Assembly (NCBI GenBank): GCA_030144725.1
Contig: JASKMD010000017.1
Coordinates: 430,011-494,010 of the forward strand
Length of the DNA: 64,000 bases
Origin: Haematococcus lacustris
Taxonomy: Eukaryota; Chlorophyta; Chlorophyceae; Chlamydomonadales; Haematococcaceae
Direction of reading: 5' to 3'
Shown here: one piece after another, positions 31,506-42,623 of the stretch
How positions within the stretch are numbered: position 1 is the first letter of the stretch
How the letters are laid out: the number at the start of each line of letters is the position of its first letter
Notes under the pieces: generated by a model
The model's database searches: none
What the model was told of the DNA's origin: nothing
What the model saw: the letters and a program-made list of their open reading frames with translations, nothing else
Position numbers and translations under genes: made by a program

Positions 31506-34500
31506 GGCTGCCAGCTGGAGAAGGAGAGGCTGGCAGCAGTGGGTGCATTGGGCAGAGTGTCAGTGGCAGCCGCAGCCCTGCCAAGGGCATGAGGTCCAAG
31601 CAGAGGTCCATGGCCACATGTGCCAACCACCTCCCCCCCTGCTGCTGCTGATCTGCTGCCCTGCCTCTGCCCGCTGCTGCTGCTGCTGCTGCTGCTGCTG
31701 CAGGGTCGGCCTACCTACCAGCCCCGTGCACTAATCGTGGACCTGGGGGGGGCTCTAGGGGGTGAGCCAGGTCACACCACATGGGCCACACGTCACACTG
31801 TGTGCCAGGAAGAATGACGGCACTGACGGCAGGAGGGGAGGGGAAGGGAGGGGTTGGGGCCAGGCTGGCTGCATGGCACAGACTGGAGCCCCTGCAGCCC
31901 TGGCCCTGGCATGAATGACCAGCATGAACGTCCTGGCATGCCCGGTCATGCAGGCCAAATTCTGAAATGGCATGAAAGCATAGCCTGGCTGAACTTATAC
32001 ACCCCAGCCTGTACCAGCAAAACCACACCTAGGCTCTTGCTACAGCGTCAACCTTGCCAAGCAAATACCGTCACTTTTCTTTTCCTTTCATTTTCACTTT
32101 CCCTGCTGTGCAGTGCATTGTGTTGTGACAGGCCGGTTTGATACCACATGGATGCCCGGCACTGCTGCTGCTGCTGTGGTTGTCGTCAGGGGCAGCAGAG
32201 TCTGCGTCCACTCTGCCCCTGGCCCACTGCTGCCCCCCAACTCCTGCTGCTGTGCAGGCGTGCGCATTGGCGGTGAGCCCATCACCGCCCCTGCTGGTGG
32301 GGTGGCGGGGTGGCAGCCAGGGGGGAGGGCAGTCAGCAGCTGGGGGGGGCGGCTGGAGGTGCACCGCGAGGCCCCGGTGGCCAAGAGCCAGTTTGTGGCT
32401 GAGCTGGAGGAGGAGGGCGAGGCGGAGGGGCAGGGGCAGGGGGCGGGCGTGGGCGGCTGGGGTGCAGAAGCAGGTGCGCCGAAGACATGGTCTGGTGGAG
32501 GAGGGCAGGGAAGGGGCTACATCGGGGGTAGGGGGCAGGATGCGTTTGGTAGCGTGTTAGGAGCAGCGTACTTGCATGCTGGGAGGGTGGCTGCTGACAG
32601 GGGTCAGAGGGTGGGGAGGGGCCCCTCACAGCCCTGTCTTACCTGAACAGGGGCGTCAGTGATCAAGAATATGCTCTGGCCAGCGTGAGCAGGGGCGGGG
32701 GCAGGGGGCAGGGGGCAGAGGGCAGGGGGCAGGGGGCAGGGGGCAGGGGGCAGGGGGCAGGGGGCAGGGGGCAGGGGGCAGGGGGCAGGGGGCAGGGGCC
32801 AGGGGCAGGGGGCAGGGTGTGAGGGTGAGGGTGAGGTGTGAGGGTGGGTCAGGGATGCCTGACAGTGTGAGGGTCACCCAGCACCCTGGCTGTGCTGCAG
32901 AGGCGGAGGCTGCTGAGAGGTCAGCTCGCCTAGCCGCCGCCGCTGCTCTGCTGAGCGCCCCCAGGTCCCAGCCCCATCTCGGGCCTGCTGCTGTGTCCAC
33001 TGTGGAGGGGGTGCGCTACTGGACTGACTTCCTCAAGGTGGGCAGGGAGGGAGGGAGGAAGGGAAGGGAGGGAGGGAAGGAGGGAAGGAAAGAAGGGAGG
33101 CAAGGGAGGGGCCACAATCTCTTGCCTTCCTTATAAAACGCAAAACACCCCTGTTGCAATACTCACCAGCTTTGCCTGCTCGCCTGCCTGCCTGCCTGCC
33201 TCTACCGCCTGCCTGCCAGCCTTGCTCCTGCCTGCCTGCCAGCCTTGCCTGCCTGCCAGCCTTGCCTGCCTGCCAGCCTTGCCTGCCTGCCAGCCTTGCC
33301 TGCCTGATAGCCTTGCCTGGCCGCCTTTGCCCCTGCCCTGCCAGGCCCAGCTGCACCCGCGCTCTGTGCTCTGCCTGCCGGGCACAAGGCACGGGGTGTC
33401 AGACTTCTCCGGCTATGGCCAGGGTCGGGCGGCAGCTGCCCCGGGTGGGGAGGTGCTGGAGGAGCTGGGGGAGCGGGTGCGGCTGCTGGCTGAGCGCTGT
33501 GATGCATTGCAGGGTGAGGCCGCCTGGGTGGGGCTGGAGGGGCTGGGGCCAGGGGGGCCTGGGCCTGAGGCCAGGGAGCCAGGGGGGGCCAGGGGGCCAG
33601 GGGGGGCCAGGGGCCAGGGGGGGCCTGGGGCCAGGGGGGGCCTGGGGCCAGGGGGTGGGGTGAGGGCCATGGTCATGGTCAGGGCGGGGTCCGGGGCCGG
33701 GGGTCCAAGGACGTAGGGGTTGGATCAAAGTTTGGTACGGCTCTGGCCCAGCCGCAGCGTGTGGCCATGTGAAGCGATGGTGGTGCTGCTGCCAAGAGAG
33801 GGGTTGATGTGGGTTCCTTGCTCTAGTGACGTGGGCCTTCAACCCTGGGGTCAGCTGCTCAGCCAGCTTGCCCAATGTCCGGCTGCAGGCTTCCAGGTGT
33901 TGGTGGATGACCAGACAGGCTTTGGCGGCGTGGCGGCCTCCTTGCTGCAAGAGGTAGGGGGACAAGGCAGGGCAGGGCGGGGCGGGGGAGTGTGGGGTGG
34001 AGCGGGGCAGGGGAGGCTCAGCTGGGTTGGGGCTGGTGGGTGGGTGGAGTAGGTAGCGGCACAGATGCCAGCGGCTGGCATTGGATGGTAAGTAAGGTTT
34101 TGCAGCGAGGACGCAGGCTGGGGATCAGGCATATGCCTAGGCCGGTCACCCTTATGGTCACAGGGGAGGTAGATTTGAGCTCACCAGACAACCCTTCAAG
34201 GTTCCTAAGACCCTGCCTACTAAAGAAACTGCTTATCACGTGTTGTTACGGCATCGACGCCCGCCTCAGTGTGTTGATCGCAGGTGCGACAGGAGTATGG
34301 ATCTAGCCGCCCAGTCGCCCTATTCTCGCTCCGCTCGCAAACTGAAAGTGTGATGCCGGGGGTGGGTACCGGGGCACACCGCGAACGTGCCGCGCTGAAT
34401 GCTGCCTTAGCGCTGGCCAACCTCAGTGAAGTAGTCTCGCTGTACATCCCGCTCTCTACCCCTGCCCCCTCGCGCAACTCGGGGCTGTCACACCTCCGCT

Positions 34501-35641
34501 ATACCTCCTCCTCCGCCTTTGAAACCGCGGCCGTGCTGGCAGCGGCTGTCGATTCGGCGCTGTTGCCGGTCAGACTCGTGCAAGAGGCAGCCTCGCCGTG
34601 TGGCACGGCGGTGGGCGGCTGCAACATGCACTCCCTCGCAAAGCTGCTGACGGGGCGCCAGCAGGAGCAGCCGCTGGTGGCGATGAGCACCAGCCTCCCA
34701 GCACCTCACCTGCCCGACGACACGCAACAGGTCGGTGCTTTGCTTTGTCTTCCGTTGTCCAGCTTCCGTTGTCCATCTTCAGAAGGAGGCTTGACATGGA
34801 TGAGGCAGCTGTTCGGGATCTATGGTATTGCATGCGTGCACGTTGCTGTCATAAGCTACGTTGCTGCCATGAGCTACGTTGCTGTCGTGACTAGCAAGGC
34901 CCACAATCAGCCCTGCGTTCCCTGATGCAAGCTGCAGTTAATGGCAGGGCAAGATCTGCGTCTGCAACACCCACATATGGCCGGGGCGGAGGTGGCACCG
35001 GGCAGCCCCGCTGCTGCGTGTGCCGTGCTGAGGAACACCACCGAACCCGCCCTGGCAAGCCTGACGCCTGGAATCAAGGACTTGAGCGCTGCAGACTGCC
35101 TCGCCGAGTGCGTCGTCTTCCGAGGTCAGGCCACGGACTGGTGCCAGCAATGCAAGTGTGGGTGTTGTGTGAGCTCGGCGCGATGCTGTCGTCGTTGCTC
35201 GCAGGACCGCGCTGCGGCGTCGGCCCTGTCACAACCGAGCAAGCACTACTGAGTCTGAACGCCTTACTCCTCGCCGCACCCAGGCGTTGCGCAGTGCAGC
35301 ATCGGGTCGTCAGCCCGCTGCCACTCCTTGTGCCCTTACCTTTCCCACATATCTTTTCAGGCGCGGTGGGGCTTCACGGGGACGTGTCGCTGCAGCCGGG
35401 CATTGGCGAACGGCTAGCGGGAGACGTGCACAGTGTCCCGGTCCTTACAAAGCTCTTGGCAACGTCTGCTTTCGAGGGATGGACTCAAGCGGTGGTGAAG
35501 CAATGGCGGGCAGCAAGTAGCGCACCCTCGGGCAAAGCTTTGCTAGACGGCTGGGGCTTTGAGAGCAGCGACGTCAGCGAACTGACCGAGTCGCTGCAAC
35601 GTGCCGGGGCAGCTTATTCAACAAGCTACGACAGTGATTAA
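30986..35641 (+). CDS. DML1: Misato/DML1 homologue (tubulin-like organelle morphology protein)
   Basis: Member of the Misato/DML1 family, FtsZ/tubulin-like proteins needed for mitochondrial distribution in yeast and animals. ATG 30986 opens MPGQELITLQLGNYANYVGA, the family signature, followed by HFWNLQ. Exons: 30986-31063; one starting between about 31170 and 31224 and ending at 31397 (CMDTDLLYMAG); 31704-31761 (TYQPRALIVDLGGAL); 32258-32473 (RLEVHREAPVAKSQF); 32901-33037 (GVRYWTDFLK); 33345-33513 (AQLHPRSVLCLPG; LAERCDALQ); 33889-33953 (GFQVLVDDQTGFGGVAASLL); 34284-34730; 34938-35124; 35361-35641. Phases agree from exon 3 to the stop. Only the start of exon 2 is unresolved. Intron 2 ends in a CTG run. 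Confidence 0.92.
31675..31703 (+). repeat. (CTG)n CAG directly at the Misato exon-3 acceptor
   Basis: Nine or so CTG triplets immediately followed by CAG and exon 3 at 31704, so the triplet tract occupies the polypyrimidine position of this 3' splice site. Confidence 0.9.
32690..32815 (+). repeat. (GGGGGCA)n tract in Misato intron 4
   Basis: About 17 copies of a 7-bp G-rich unit. Intronic. Confidence 0.9.
33173..33320 (+). repeat. TGCCTGCC / CAGCCTTGCC repeat in Misato intron 5
   Basis: Tandem 16-17-bp units (TGCCTGCCTGCCAGCCT) leading up to the exon-6 acceptor. C/T-rich on the sense strand. Confidence 0.85.
33575..33660 (+). repeat. CCAGGGGGGGCC-type G-rich tract, Misato intron 6
   Basis: Imperfect tandem units of 10-17 bp such as CCAGGGGGGGCCTGGGG, just after the exon-6 donor. 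Intronic. Confidence 0.8.
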
Positions 35642-36017
35642 GTGCTCGCGAGCTGGCGACGCATGTTCAAGTCGTGATGTCGTTATGCGCCTACTGCTTC
35701 CACGGCTCTCCCACTGCTTGTTGGCACAGCTCTAAAGCGCATTTATACACGAAGTAGCACCGTGATACTCCAAAACAATTGCAGCGAAGTAGGCAGCGAA
35801 GCCGGGTCATACCCACACCGTTCTTTCCGTTAGATGCTGGAGGCCGTTCATCCACTGGTCGTTGTAGACCCTGAACGACTGAGAGGGCGTGGGCCCACTG
35901 TCGGTAGCCTTTACAATAATGATCTCGCAGCCTGTATTTGATTACAACTCATGCTTTATTTTGGTGTTGCATGAGGGCTGTAGGGATTACACCCTGTACC
36001 GAATTTAACCCAGTTCC
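35642..36017. other. Intergenic region Misato to F-box/LRR gene
   Basis: 376 bp, comparatively AT-rich. It contains a diverged repeat (about 35908-36010) related to 43207-43305 and ends at the next gene's ATG. No other feature is seen. Confidence 0.5.
35908..36010 (+). repeat. Diverged dispersed repeat, copy 1
   Basis: Aligns over about 100 bp at roughly 70% by eye with 43207-43305. Shared blocks are CCTTTACAA, CGCAG-CTGT, ACAACTC/GCAACTC, TTTTGG, TGAGGG-TGTA-GGATTA. It lies just upstream of the F-box/LRR start. Confidence 0.55.
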
Positions 36018-37779
36018 ATGAACTTTGACTCCTGCTGTGGCGGAGCTCATGCCTTGGCCCTGCAGCTAGCCTTGCGGCACGCCCGTTTGGGCTCTCTGCA
36101 TGCCTGCAGGCTCACGTGCCGGGCATGGTCGCGCATCGTACCAGCGTGGCACGCTGACGGGGGTTTGCGGGTTGCAATCGGAGAAGACAGCGGTGATGCG
36201 TGGTTATGGCTGACCGCCTCCTCCCACACCTTGCCTGCCCGGCTGATAGTCGTCGTTGAGAGCCAAACCTCTGGTAAGTGTAGCTGCTCCCCAGGATATG
36301 AATACAGGGTTCCTCTAGTAAGCATTCAATGTTCATAGTGTCTTCAGCCTTTTGAGCCTGTCAACATGCGTGAGAACAAAGTGTGCAGGAGAAGTGATGT
36401 ATGGACCACATGTGCACGCAGATGCATTGCACCAGTTGTGCCACCACCTTTCCTGTACTTCACAAGCGCAATCGGCCTCAAGCCCAGTCTGCCAGCACTC
36501 CTCGCCCGACTCAGGTGAACCCCATCCGCTGGACTCTCGCCACCTCAGGCCTAGCCCATACCTCCTAGGGCCCCCTGCTGCTGCGCTGGACCACCCACCA
36601 CCCAGCAACCCCACCACTGCCCACAGGGTTCACTGCGCCACTGTCTCACTGTCTCACTGTCTCACTGTCTCACTGTCTCTCTGTCTCACTGTCCTCTATG
36701 AGCCTGGACGGCTGAGCCAGCACCCAGCCCAGCTCCTTTTTCCAGGACGTGGCCTCTCACCGTTTCAGCTGCCCGCACGCCTGCCATCCGCACAATGGAA
36801 CCACCAGCCTGGCTGCCTGCCTGCTCAACCCTTGCAACCTGTCCCTTGTCTGTGCTGAGCTGCGGTGCTGCAGCCTGTGAAGCATTTTGTGACGGAACCC
36901 AGTTTGCGATGTAACCAGACACTCATCGGCCGGGTTTCAGTCGCTGTCATCGTCAGCTTCTGCCCACCCGCTGCCCCTCCCCCTGCCTGCCTTTCCTGCC
37001 ATCTACCCAGCTAGCCTCGTGCCCACTGTCAGTTGCCTGCCTGCGCAACCCCCATCTGCTACCCACCCTGTTGCTCACAGGACCGGGGTCACCCTGCCAT
37101 GCTGCTGACAGCCCCCGCTTGGACTTGAACCCAGGCGCTGGCCGGGGTGTGCGCCAGCTGGAGCTGCAGCTGGCTCCCTATCCATCCACCCCAGCCGCCC
37201 CACTCCTCCCATGGCCTGCCCTTCACCGTGCCTTCCCACTGCTCAGGGAGTTGAGAGTGGGCGTGTGGAGGAGCAGCCAAAGAGGGCTGGGAGAAGACTG
37301 CTGTCGTCCTGCTGGCTGCCCACAGGGCTCGAGCACTGCACCCACAGCCTCCCCCTTGCCCTCATCCCAGCTGCCTGGCAGCTTCCTAGCTTGCCACGCG
37401 CCACACCAGCAACATGGGGTTGTTGGGACAGTTGAGGGCCAATGGGAAACAGCTGCCTCAACCTGTTGTACAATGACACAGTGTGACCTATTACAGTTGC
37501 CTCCTCAACTAAAGGAGTTACACTTGTATGGGGTGGTTATCCTGGGTCACACCTGGCCTCACACCATGCGGTCACACTTCACTGGCCTGTCACACCTCAC
37601 CATCACTCTGCCATGCAGTAGCCTGCAAGGCAGGCAATCCCAACAGGCCAGCTCAGCGTCATCGTTCGCCTTGCAGGCTGAGGAGGAAGGGCTGCACTCA
37701 GCATTAGGTGCAGAGTGCATGGACGCATGGGGCACCTGCAGCAACAGCAGCAGCCAGCAGAGGGACCCTTGCTGCAATC

Positions 37780-37820
<41 letters not shown>

Positions 37821-39311
37821 ACGAGCCAGCGTGCGTCCTGCTTGCACGGTGCAAGCAGCAGCCTCAGCAGCCTCAGCACAGACACTCTAGCATCTCCCAA
37901 AGCGATACAAGGCGAGCAGCCAGCTCAAGACCCGGTGCAGAACCTTGGCCAGCTGCTTGCACAGCTCCCAGTGCTGCAACATCTTGTTCTGCTGACCTGC
38001 AGCCCTGGTCATGCCCGACAGCTGCAGCATGCCCTATGGGTCTCGACTCAGTCCCCTGTGGGGGCATGCAGGGCGCTACAGCTGCAAAGCCTGAAGCTCA
38101 AGGCCTGGAGCCCCGCTGAAAAGTGGTGGGATTCAAAGGTCACACCTGCCACACTCCATCATGAGAGTGAGGGCTCAGGGTACAGCCACCCCAGGCCTGG
38201 CCAACCAGCGCCCTGTCATGGTCACCCGCTACTCAGTGCAAGCAGCTGGGGGTGTGGGCCAGTTTTTACAGTGCTCCAGAGGTGTGAGATTACACAATGC
38301 GAGCATGACATGCCCGCCAGCACCTTTTCCTCCAGTGGGTGCGCTGCAAGGCAGGCTCCAGCCTTAGCCCTTTGCCACGTCACGCTGTTCACGGCTGAAG
38401 ATGTGGCCTGGCTGGTGGCCCCGACTGGCCCTGCTGCCCAGTCTGCTGCCCACCTATTGGCCTTGACAGTGTATGGGGGCTATGCTATCACACCACAGCA
38501 CTTGGTCATGAGCATGGCACGGCTGCCGGCAGTGACGCACCTGCACCTGGCGGGTTCACAAGTGGCCAGCTGGTTGGAGGCAGTGCGGGTGGCGCCAGCA
38601 TGCCTGAAGCGCCTGGAAGCACTTGTGCTGGAGGAGTGGTTGGGTGAGTCAGGTGGGCTTGGGACGCTTAGCTGTGGGAAGGCTTTACATGGCAATGTGG
38701 TAAGGACAGCATCTCGCTCATCAGCCCAGCAAGCAGGTGATATTCATGTGAACACATTGCACGTATTGCATGGGTGCCTACCACCTAAACTGCTGCAAGG
38801 CATGCGCTGGCACTGCAAGGCACTACTGGTACTGCAAGGCACTACTGGTGGGGTGCAGACGACAACGCTGGTATGTAACTTGACAATGGCTGCAGGTGAG
38901 AGCGGCGTCCAAGCGTGTCCCGGCCTCGCGGACTCACTTTCTTGGGGCCCGGTCCCTTCACTCCTCACTCCTGGCGTCCTGCCCTGTCTCCTTTCTCTTG
39001 TCGTCAAGTGTATAGTGCGTCCTGCTCACCGGCTGAAGCTGGTGGGCCTTGCAAACCTGCACCAGCTCCGACGACTCGCATTTGAGTTGCGCGATGAGGA
39101 CCCGCGTGGACCGCCGCTTGGCTTCGAAAGCCACACCGCCATGACACCTAGGTCCGTTCCCTGCTTCAAAGTGAGCTGGCTTCCCCCTACATTGCGCTCG
39201 CTGCGGCTTGTGGGGATGAGGCTGGAGGAGGCGTCTGGGCTCACCGCGTGCTTGCCCAATGAGGGACAAAGGGCTGGTGCAAAAACGATGGTATTGGCAC
39301 TGGGGTTGTAA
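36018..39311 (+). CDS. F-box/LRR-like protein
   Basis: Exon 1 (36018-36273) begins MNFDSCCGGAHALALQLALR and contains LHACRLTCRAWSRIVPAW, resembling the C-terminal half of an F-box (leucine, cysteine-arginine-leucine, tryptophan pattern), then a donor GTAAGT. A possible small exon lies near 36751-36880 (SLAACLLNPCNLSLVCAEL). The large last exon (from about 37081) encodes irregular leucine-rich repeats, for example LLRELRVGVW, LPPQLKELHLYGV, LPAVTHLHLAGSQVASWLEA and LPPTLRSLRLVGMRLEEASG, and a Ser run from a CAG tract (about 37785-37815). The stop is at 39311. F-box/LRR proteins are substrate receptors of SCF ubiquitin ligases. The F-box match is partial, so it may instead be an LRR protein with an F-box-like head. 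The central exon count is uncertain. Confidence 0.65.
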
Positions 39312-39437
39312 GGGATTTTGTCCGCCGCGTTCGAACCGTGTCGCTGCCTTCGTCACGCTGTCGTCAAATGATTAAGCAGGCTCGAGCGAAAGGCTGTCAC
39401 TTGAAAGCAAGCAAGAGACTTGGAAAGTGAGGAATGT

Positions 39438-39903
39438 GTCTAGAGCAGTGATGGGTAATACAAGATACGTGTATCGATACCGATACGTATTTTTTGTATA
39501 ATACAAGAATACACGTATCGTATTAAAAATACAAGTGCCGGCCGGCAAGTTGCGTCGATGCCTTAGAAGCAGCTGCTGGCTGCTGGCACAACTAGAGTCC
39601 GCGCTAAAGCAATGCCGCGCGGGGCTAAAGCCATCGGCCTGCTCCCGGAGCAGCCGGTCGCATGTGCCGGACTACATGCAAGAACATCAGAGTTGGGAGG
39701 CCCTGAATTTCCAACGTCGCCGTCCTGCCCAGACATCAAGGACAGGCTGCGGGACTGGCTGCGCTGCTCCTAGCTGCTCCTTTCCCGCGTGACATGTTGC
39801 CTCTGTATCGCTGTATTGTATCGATACAAATAATACACGTTTTTTCTTGTATTTTCTTGTATTTCCTGTATCGATACATGTATTACCCATCACTGGTCTA
39901 GAG
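39438..39903. mobile_element. hAT-type MITE, 450 bp, with perfect 8-bp target duplication
   Basis: Element 39446-39895 starts CAGTGATGGGTAATACA and ends with the inverse TGTATTACCCATCACTG. Beyond the termini the inverted repeat extends as AT-rich GTATCGATAC-containing sequence. GTCTAGAG flanks it on both sides (39438-39445 and 39896-39903). An 8-bp duplication and CAG-type termini are hallmarks of hAT transposons. The interior has no transposase, so it is non-autonomous. The perfect duplication suggests recent insertion. Confidence 0.93.
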
Positions 39904-40264
39904 TAATCTGAGATACAGACTGATCACTGCTTGTCGTTGTGATAAACATGAGCATCTTTGGTACTTGCACTACCTATCAGCTATGGAGGCTGATACTTAC
40001 GCGATGAAGCTACGGTTGACAAATCCCACAATGTCCTTTGATCCGTCATGGCTTGGGATGATTCTTGTGGGATTGGCTATGGAAGCAGGAGTGGTCTGTT
40101 CAGTGCGGGGTAATTGGGTGAGCGTGAAGGTCAGTGTGGGAGATGTGAGAGTAGGAATTGTGGAAGATCGGCAAATTGTAATGAGTGAGCGAGTGAGGAT
40201 CTTGACGAGCATGCAAAGGCACGCATTTGCGCACACTGCAGCATCGAAGCAGACAACAGCAAAA
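39904..40264 (+). promoter_or_regulatory. Presumed promoter and 5' UTR of the LHCII gene
   Basis: About 360 bp between the MITE and the LHCII ATG. An ORF from 39965 runs through, but it reads into the gene in the wrong frame and shows no family, so it is not called. No light-responsive element can be named with confidence. The MITE lies within 370 bp of the start codon. Confidence 0.4.
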
Positions 40265-42623
40265 ATGGCCACCATCCTGAAGTCCGCCACCCGCTCTGCC
40301 GTGCGCGCTGGTGTGTCCCGGCGCCAGGTATCAGTGCAGGCCCGCCGCACCAAGGCCCCTCTGAAGAGCAGTGACAGCATCTGGTACGGCCCAGAGCGCC
40401 CACTCTTCCTGGGCCCCTTCACTGGTGCGGAGTGTTGATGGTGTCGACGCTACGTACGGCTATGACGCGTACCTCAGGCGGTGTACCGAATGATCAATGC
40501 AGGCGAGCCCCCCTCGTATCTGAGCGGCGAGTTCGCCGGTGACTATGGCTGGGACACAGCTGGCCTGTCCGCCGACCCCGTGAGTGCAAGCAGGCAGCAC
40601 TGATTTTGGGGACAGGTACCAGATTAGGGCTAGATTGCCCATCCCTGTGACGCGCACAGGAGACCTTCCGCCGCTACCGCACCATCGAGGTGATCCACGC
40701 CCGCTGGGCGCTGCTGGGTGCTCTGGGCATTGTCACGCCCGAGATCCTGGCTGCCAATGGCGTGCCCCTGGAGGGCGTGTGGTTCAAGGCTGGCGCCGAG
40801 ATCTTCAAGGAGGGCGGCCTGAACTACCTCGGTGCGTGAGCTGCAGCCCACCCAGATATGCCGGTCCGCGACTCGTCGCCCGCCAATGGGTGGGGTCGAC
40901 ATTTGGCGGTCAGCTGTTTGCCCGATGCGGTGCGCAGGCAACGAGAACCTGGTCCACGCCCAGAGCATCATTGCCACCCTGGCCGTCCAGGTAAGCAGCA
41001 TGTTCCCTGATGACACATCAGCTATCATGTGCCAGTTGGTAGGGGTGTGGCCTGCACTGCATGTAGCCCCCTCTCGCCTGCCTCTCTGTTGTTCCAAGCA
41101 ATCATGGCTGCTGCTGGTTTCAACTGTCCATCACATGATCCTTCGGCTGGTTCCCTGTGGTGTGCAGGTCATCCTCATGGGCCTGGCTGAGGGCTACCGA
41201 GTCAATGGCGGGCCCCTGGGTAAGCTGGCCTATAACCAGGCGTGCCTAACCCGCCTACTGCTCACCTTCCAGCCTTACTCTGCTCACCTGCCTGCGGCCC
41301 TCTGCCGGCCTACGTACAGATCTTGCCAGCATGCAGCAGCCAGCCTTTCCAGCAGCAATTTTGGGATAAGGAGCAGGAGCAGCTCCAGTGAGGGGTCTCA
41401 GCCTTGAACGGCACGGCCAGAGCTTACAACGGCTTCCAGCTTGTCTCTTGCTTCCCGCAGCACAGCTCATGTTTGCAATGTGACATCACTGTAGTTCAAC
41501 TGGCTACCAGCTGACAGATGGTTAGTGAGTGGGAGTTCCTGGATGGCTGCTGGCATGCTGTGCATGATGGCGCTGCCAAGGTCACCAGTGTGCACATCAC
41601 TCTGCATACAGATGCTTGCTGATGGTGTTGCCTACGCAGGCGAGGGCCTGGACCCCCTGCACCCTGGCGGTGCCTTTGACCCCCTGGGCCTGGCTGATGA
41701 CCCTGACACCTTCGCTGAGCTGAAGGTCAAGGTGAGGTGCTGGCCTAGGCCTGGGCTACAGGGCCAGGGGTGGCAATTCAATGTAGGGCAGAGCTGATGG
41801 CTGAGGGGGACGTAGCTGCTTGGCTTTGGCAGGGTGGCTGCAAGATCCCTTCCAGTGGCAACCAGTGCAGGAAGGTGATGGTTAGGATTGGCTGCAGAGC
41901 TGATAGCTGAAGGGGCGGTCTTTGGCAGTGTTGGCTGCAGCCCCAATCCTAGGACGCGGCAGTGGGTGGCAAGGAAGGGTTGGAGCAGCAGTAAGTCGGG
42001 TTAGTGCTGGAGGGAAAGGTGGTCGGATTAGAGCAGGATGGAAAGTTGTAGGTTGAGGCAGTTGGTCAGAAGAGGGGTTTAGTGGTGTGTGGGGGTTCAG
42101 CGTGGATACTGCAGCATCATGGGAGTGGCACTTGGTCTGGAGTTGGATGCACCCAAGCATTTTCACCTCAGCTGTTTCATTGGCGTGCAAGCTGAAGCAG
42201 GTTGAAACCAACATGGCCACCGCTGCCGTTGCCTCTGCTGCAGGAGATCAAGAACGGGCGGCTGGCCATGTTCTCGTGCTTTGGCTTCTTCGTCCAGGTG
42301 AGTCATGGTGGTACCAGGGATGGCCTCCTGTCATGTCTCCATGGCTCCTTGCTGATCACCACCCAGCACAGATCTGAACCCTGACCTGCCCCTCTGCTGC
42401 CCAAGCTGCCCTGCTGCTACCCTGCCACAGCCCTGCCATGTTGATAGCGCTGCACTGCTGATGACCTTTGATTATCTGATCAGCTGGGCACTTGCTTGCT
42501 GTCCATGGCATGCAGGCCATTGTGACCGGCAAGGGCCCCATCCAGAACCTGACTGACCACCTGGCTAACCCTGGCGCCAACAACGCCTTCGCCTACGCCA
42601 CCAAGTTCACCCCCAGCGCATAG
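40265..42623 (+). CDS. Major LHCII chlorophyll a/b-binding protein (Lhcbm type)
   Basis: Thylakoid light-harvesting antenna protein of photosystem II. Eight exons (40265-40424, 40503-40579, 40660-40831, 40938-40990, 41168-41219, 41640-41731, 42244-42297, 42516-42623) join to 255 residues with all phases consistent. A plastid transit peptide ([16 protein letters not shown]) precedes the trimerisation motif W40-Y41...R45 (WYGPERP). Helix B has E89, H92 and R94 ([13 protein letters not shown]). Helix C is [19 protein letters not shown]. Helix A has E203, N206, R208 and Q220 ([18 protein letters not shown]). These are the chlorophyll ligands and the crossed Glu-Arg ion pairs of the LHC fold. The C-terminus [11 protein letters not shown] is typical. 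No lesion is seen. Expression is presumably light-regulated. Which Lhcbm isoform it is cannot be settled without a tree. Confidence 0.97.

Noticed and set aside
39965..40438. 157-residue ORF covering the LHCII start region
   Set aside because: It begins in the 5' flank and enters the LHCII exon by reading on from the 5' UTR. The LHCII transit peptide has its own ATG at 40265, and nothing in the extension is conserved in LHC proteins.
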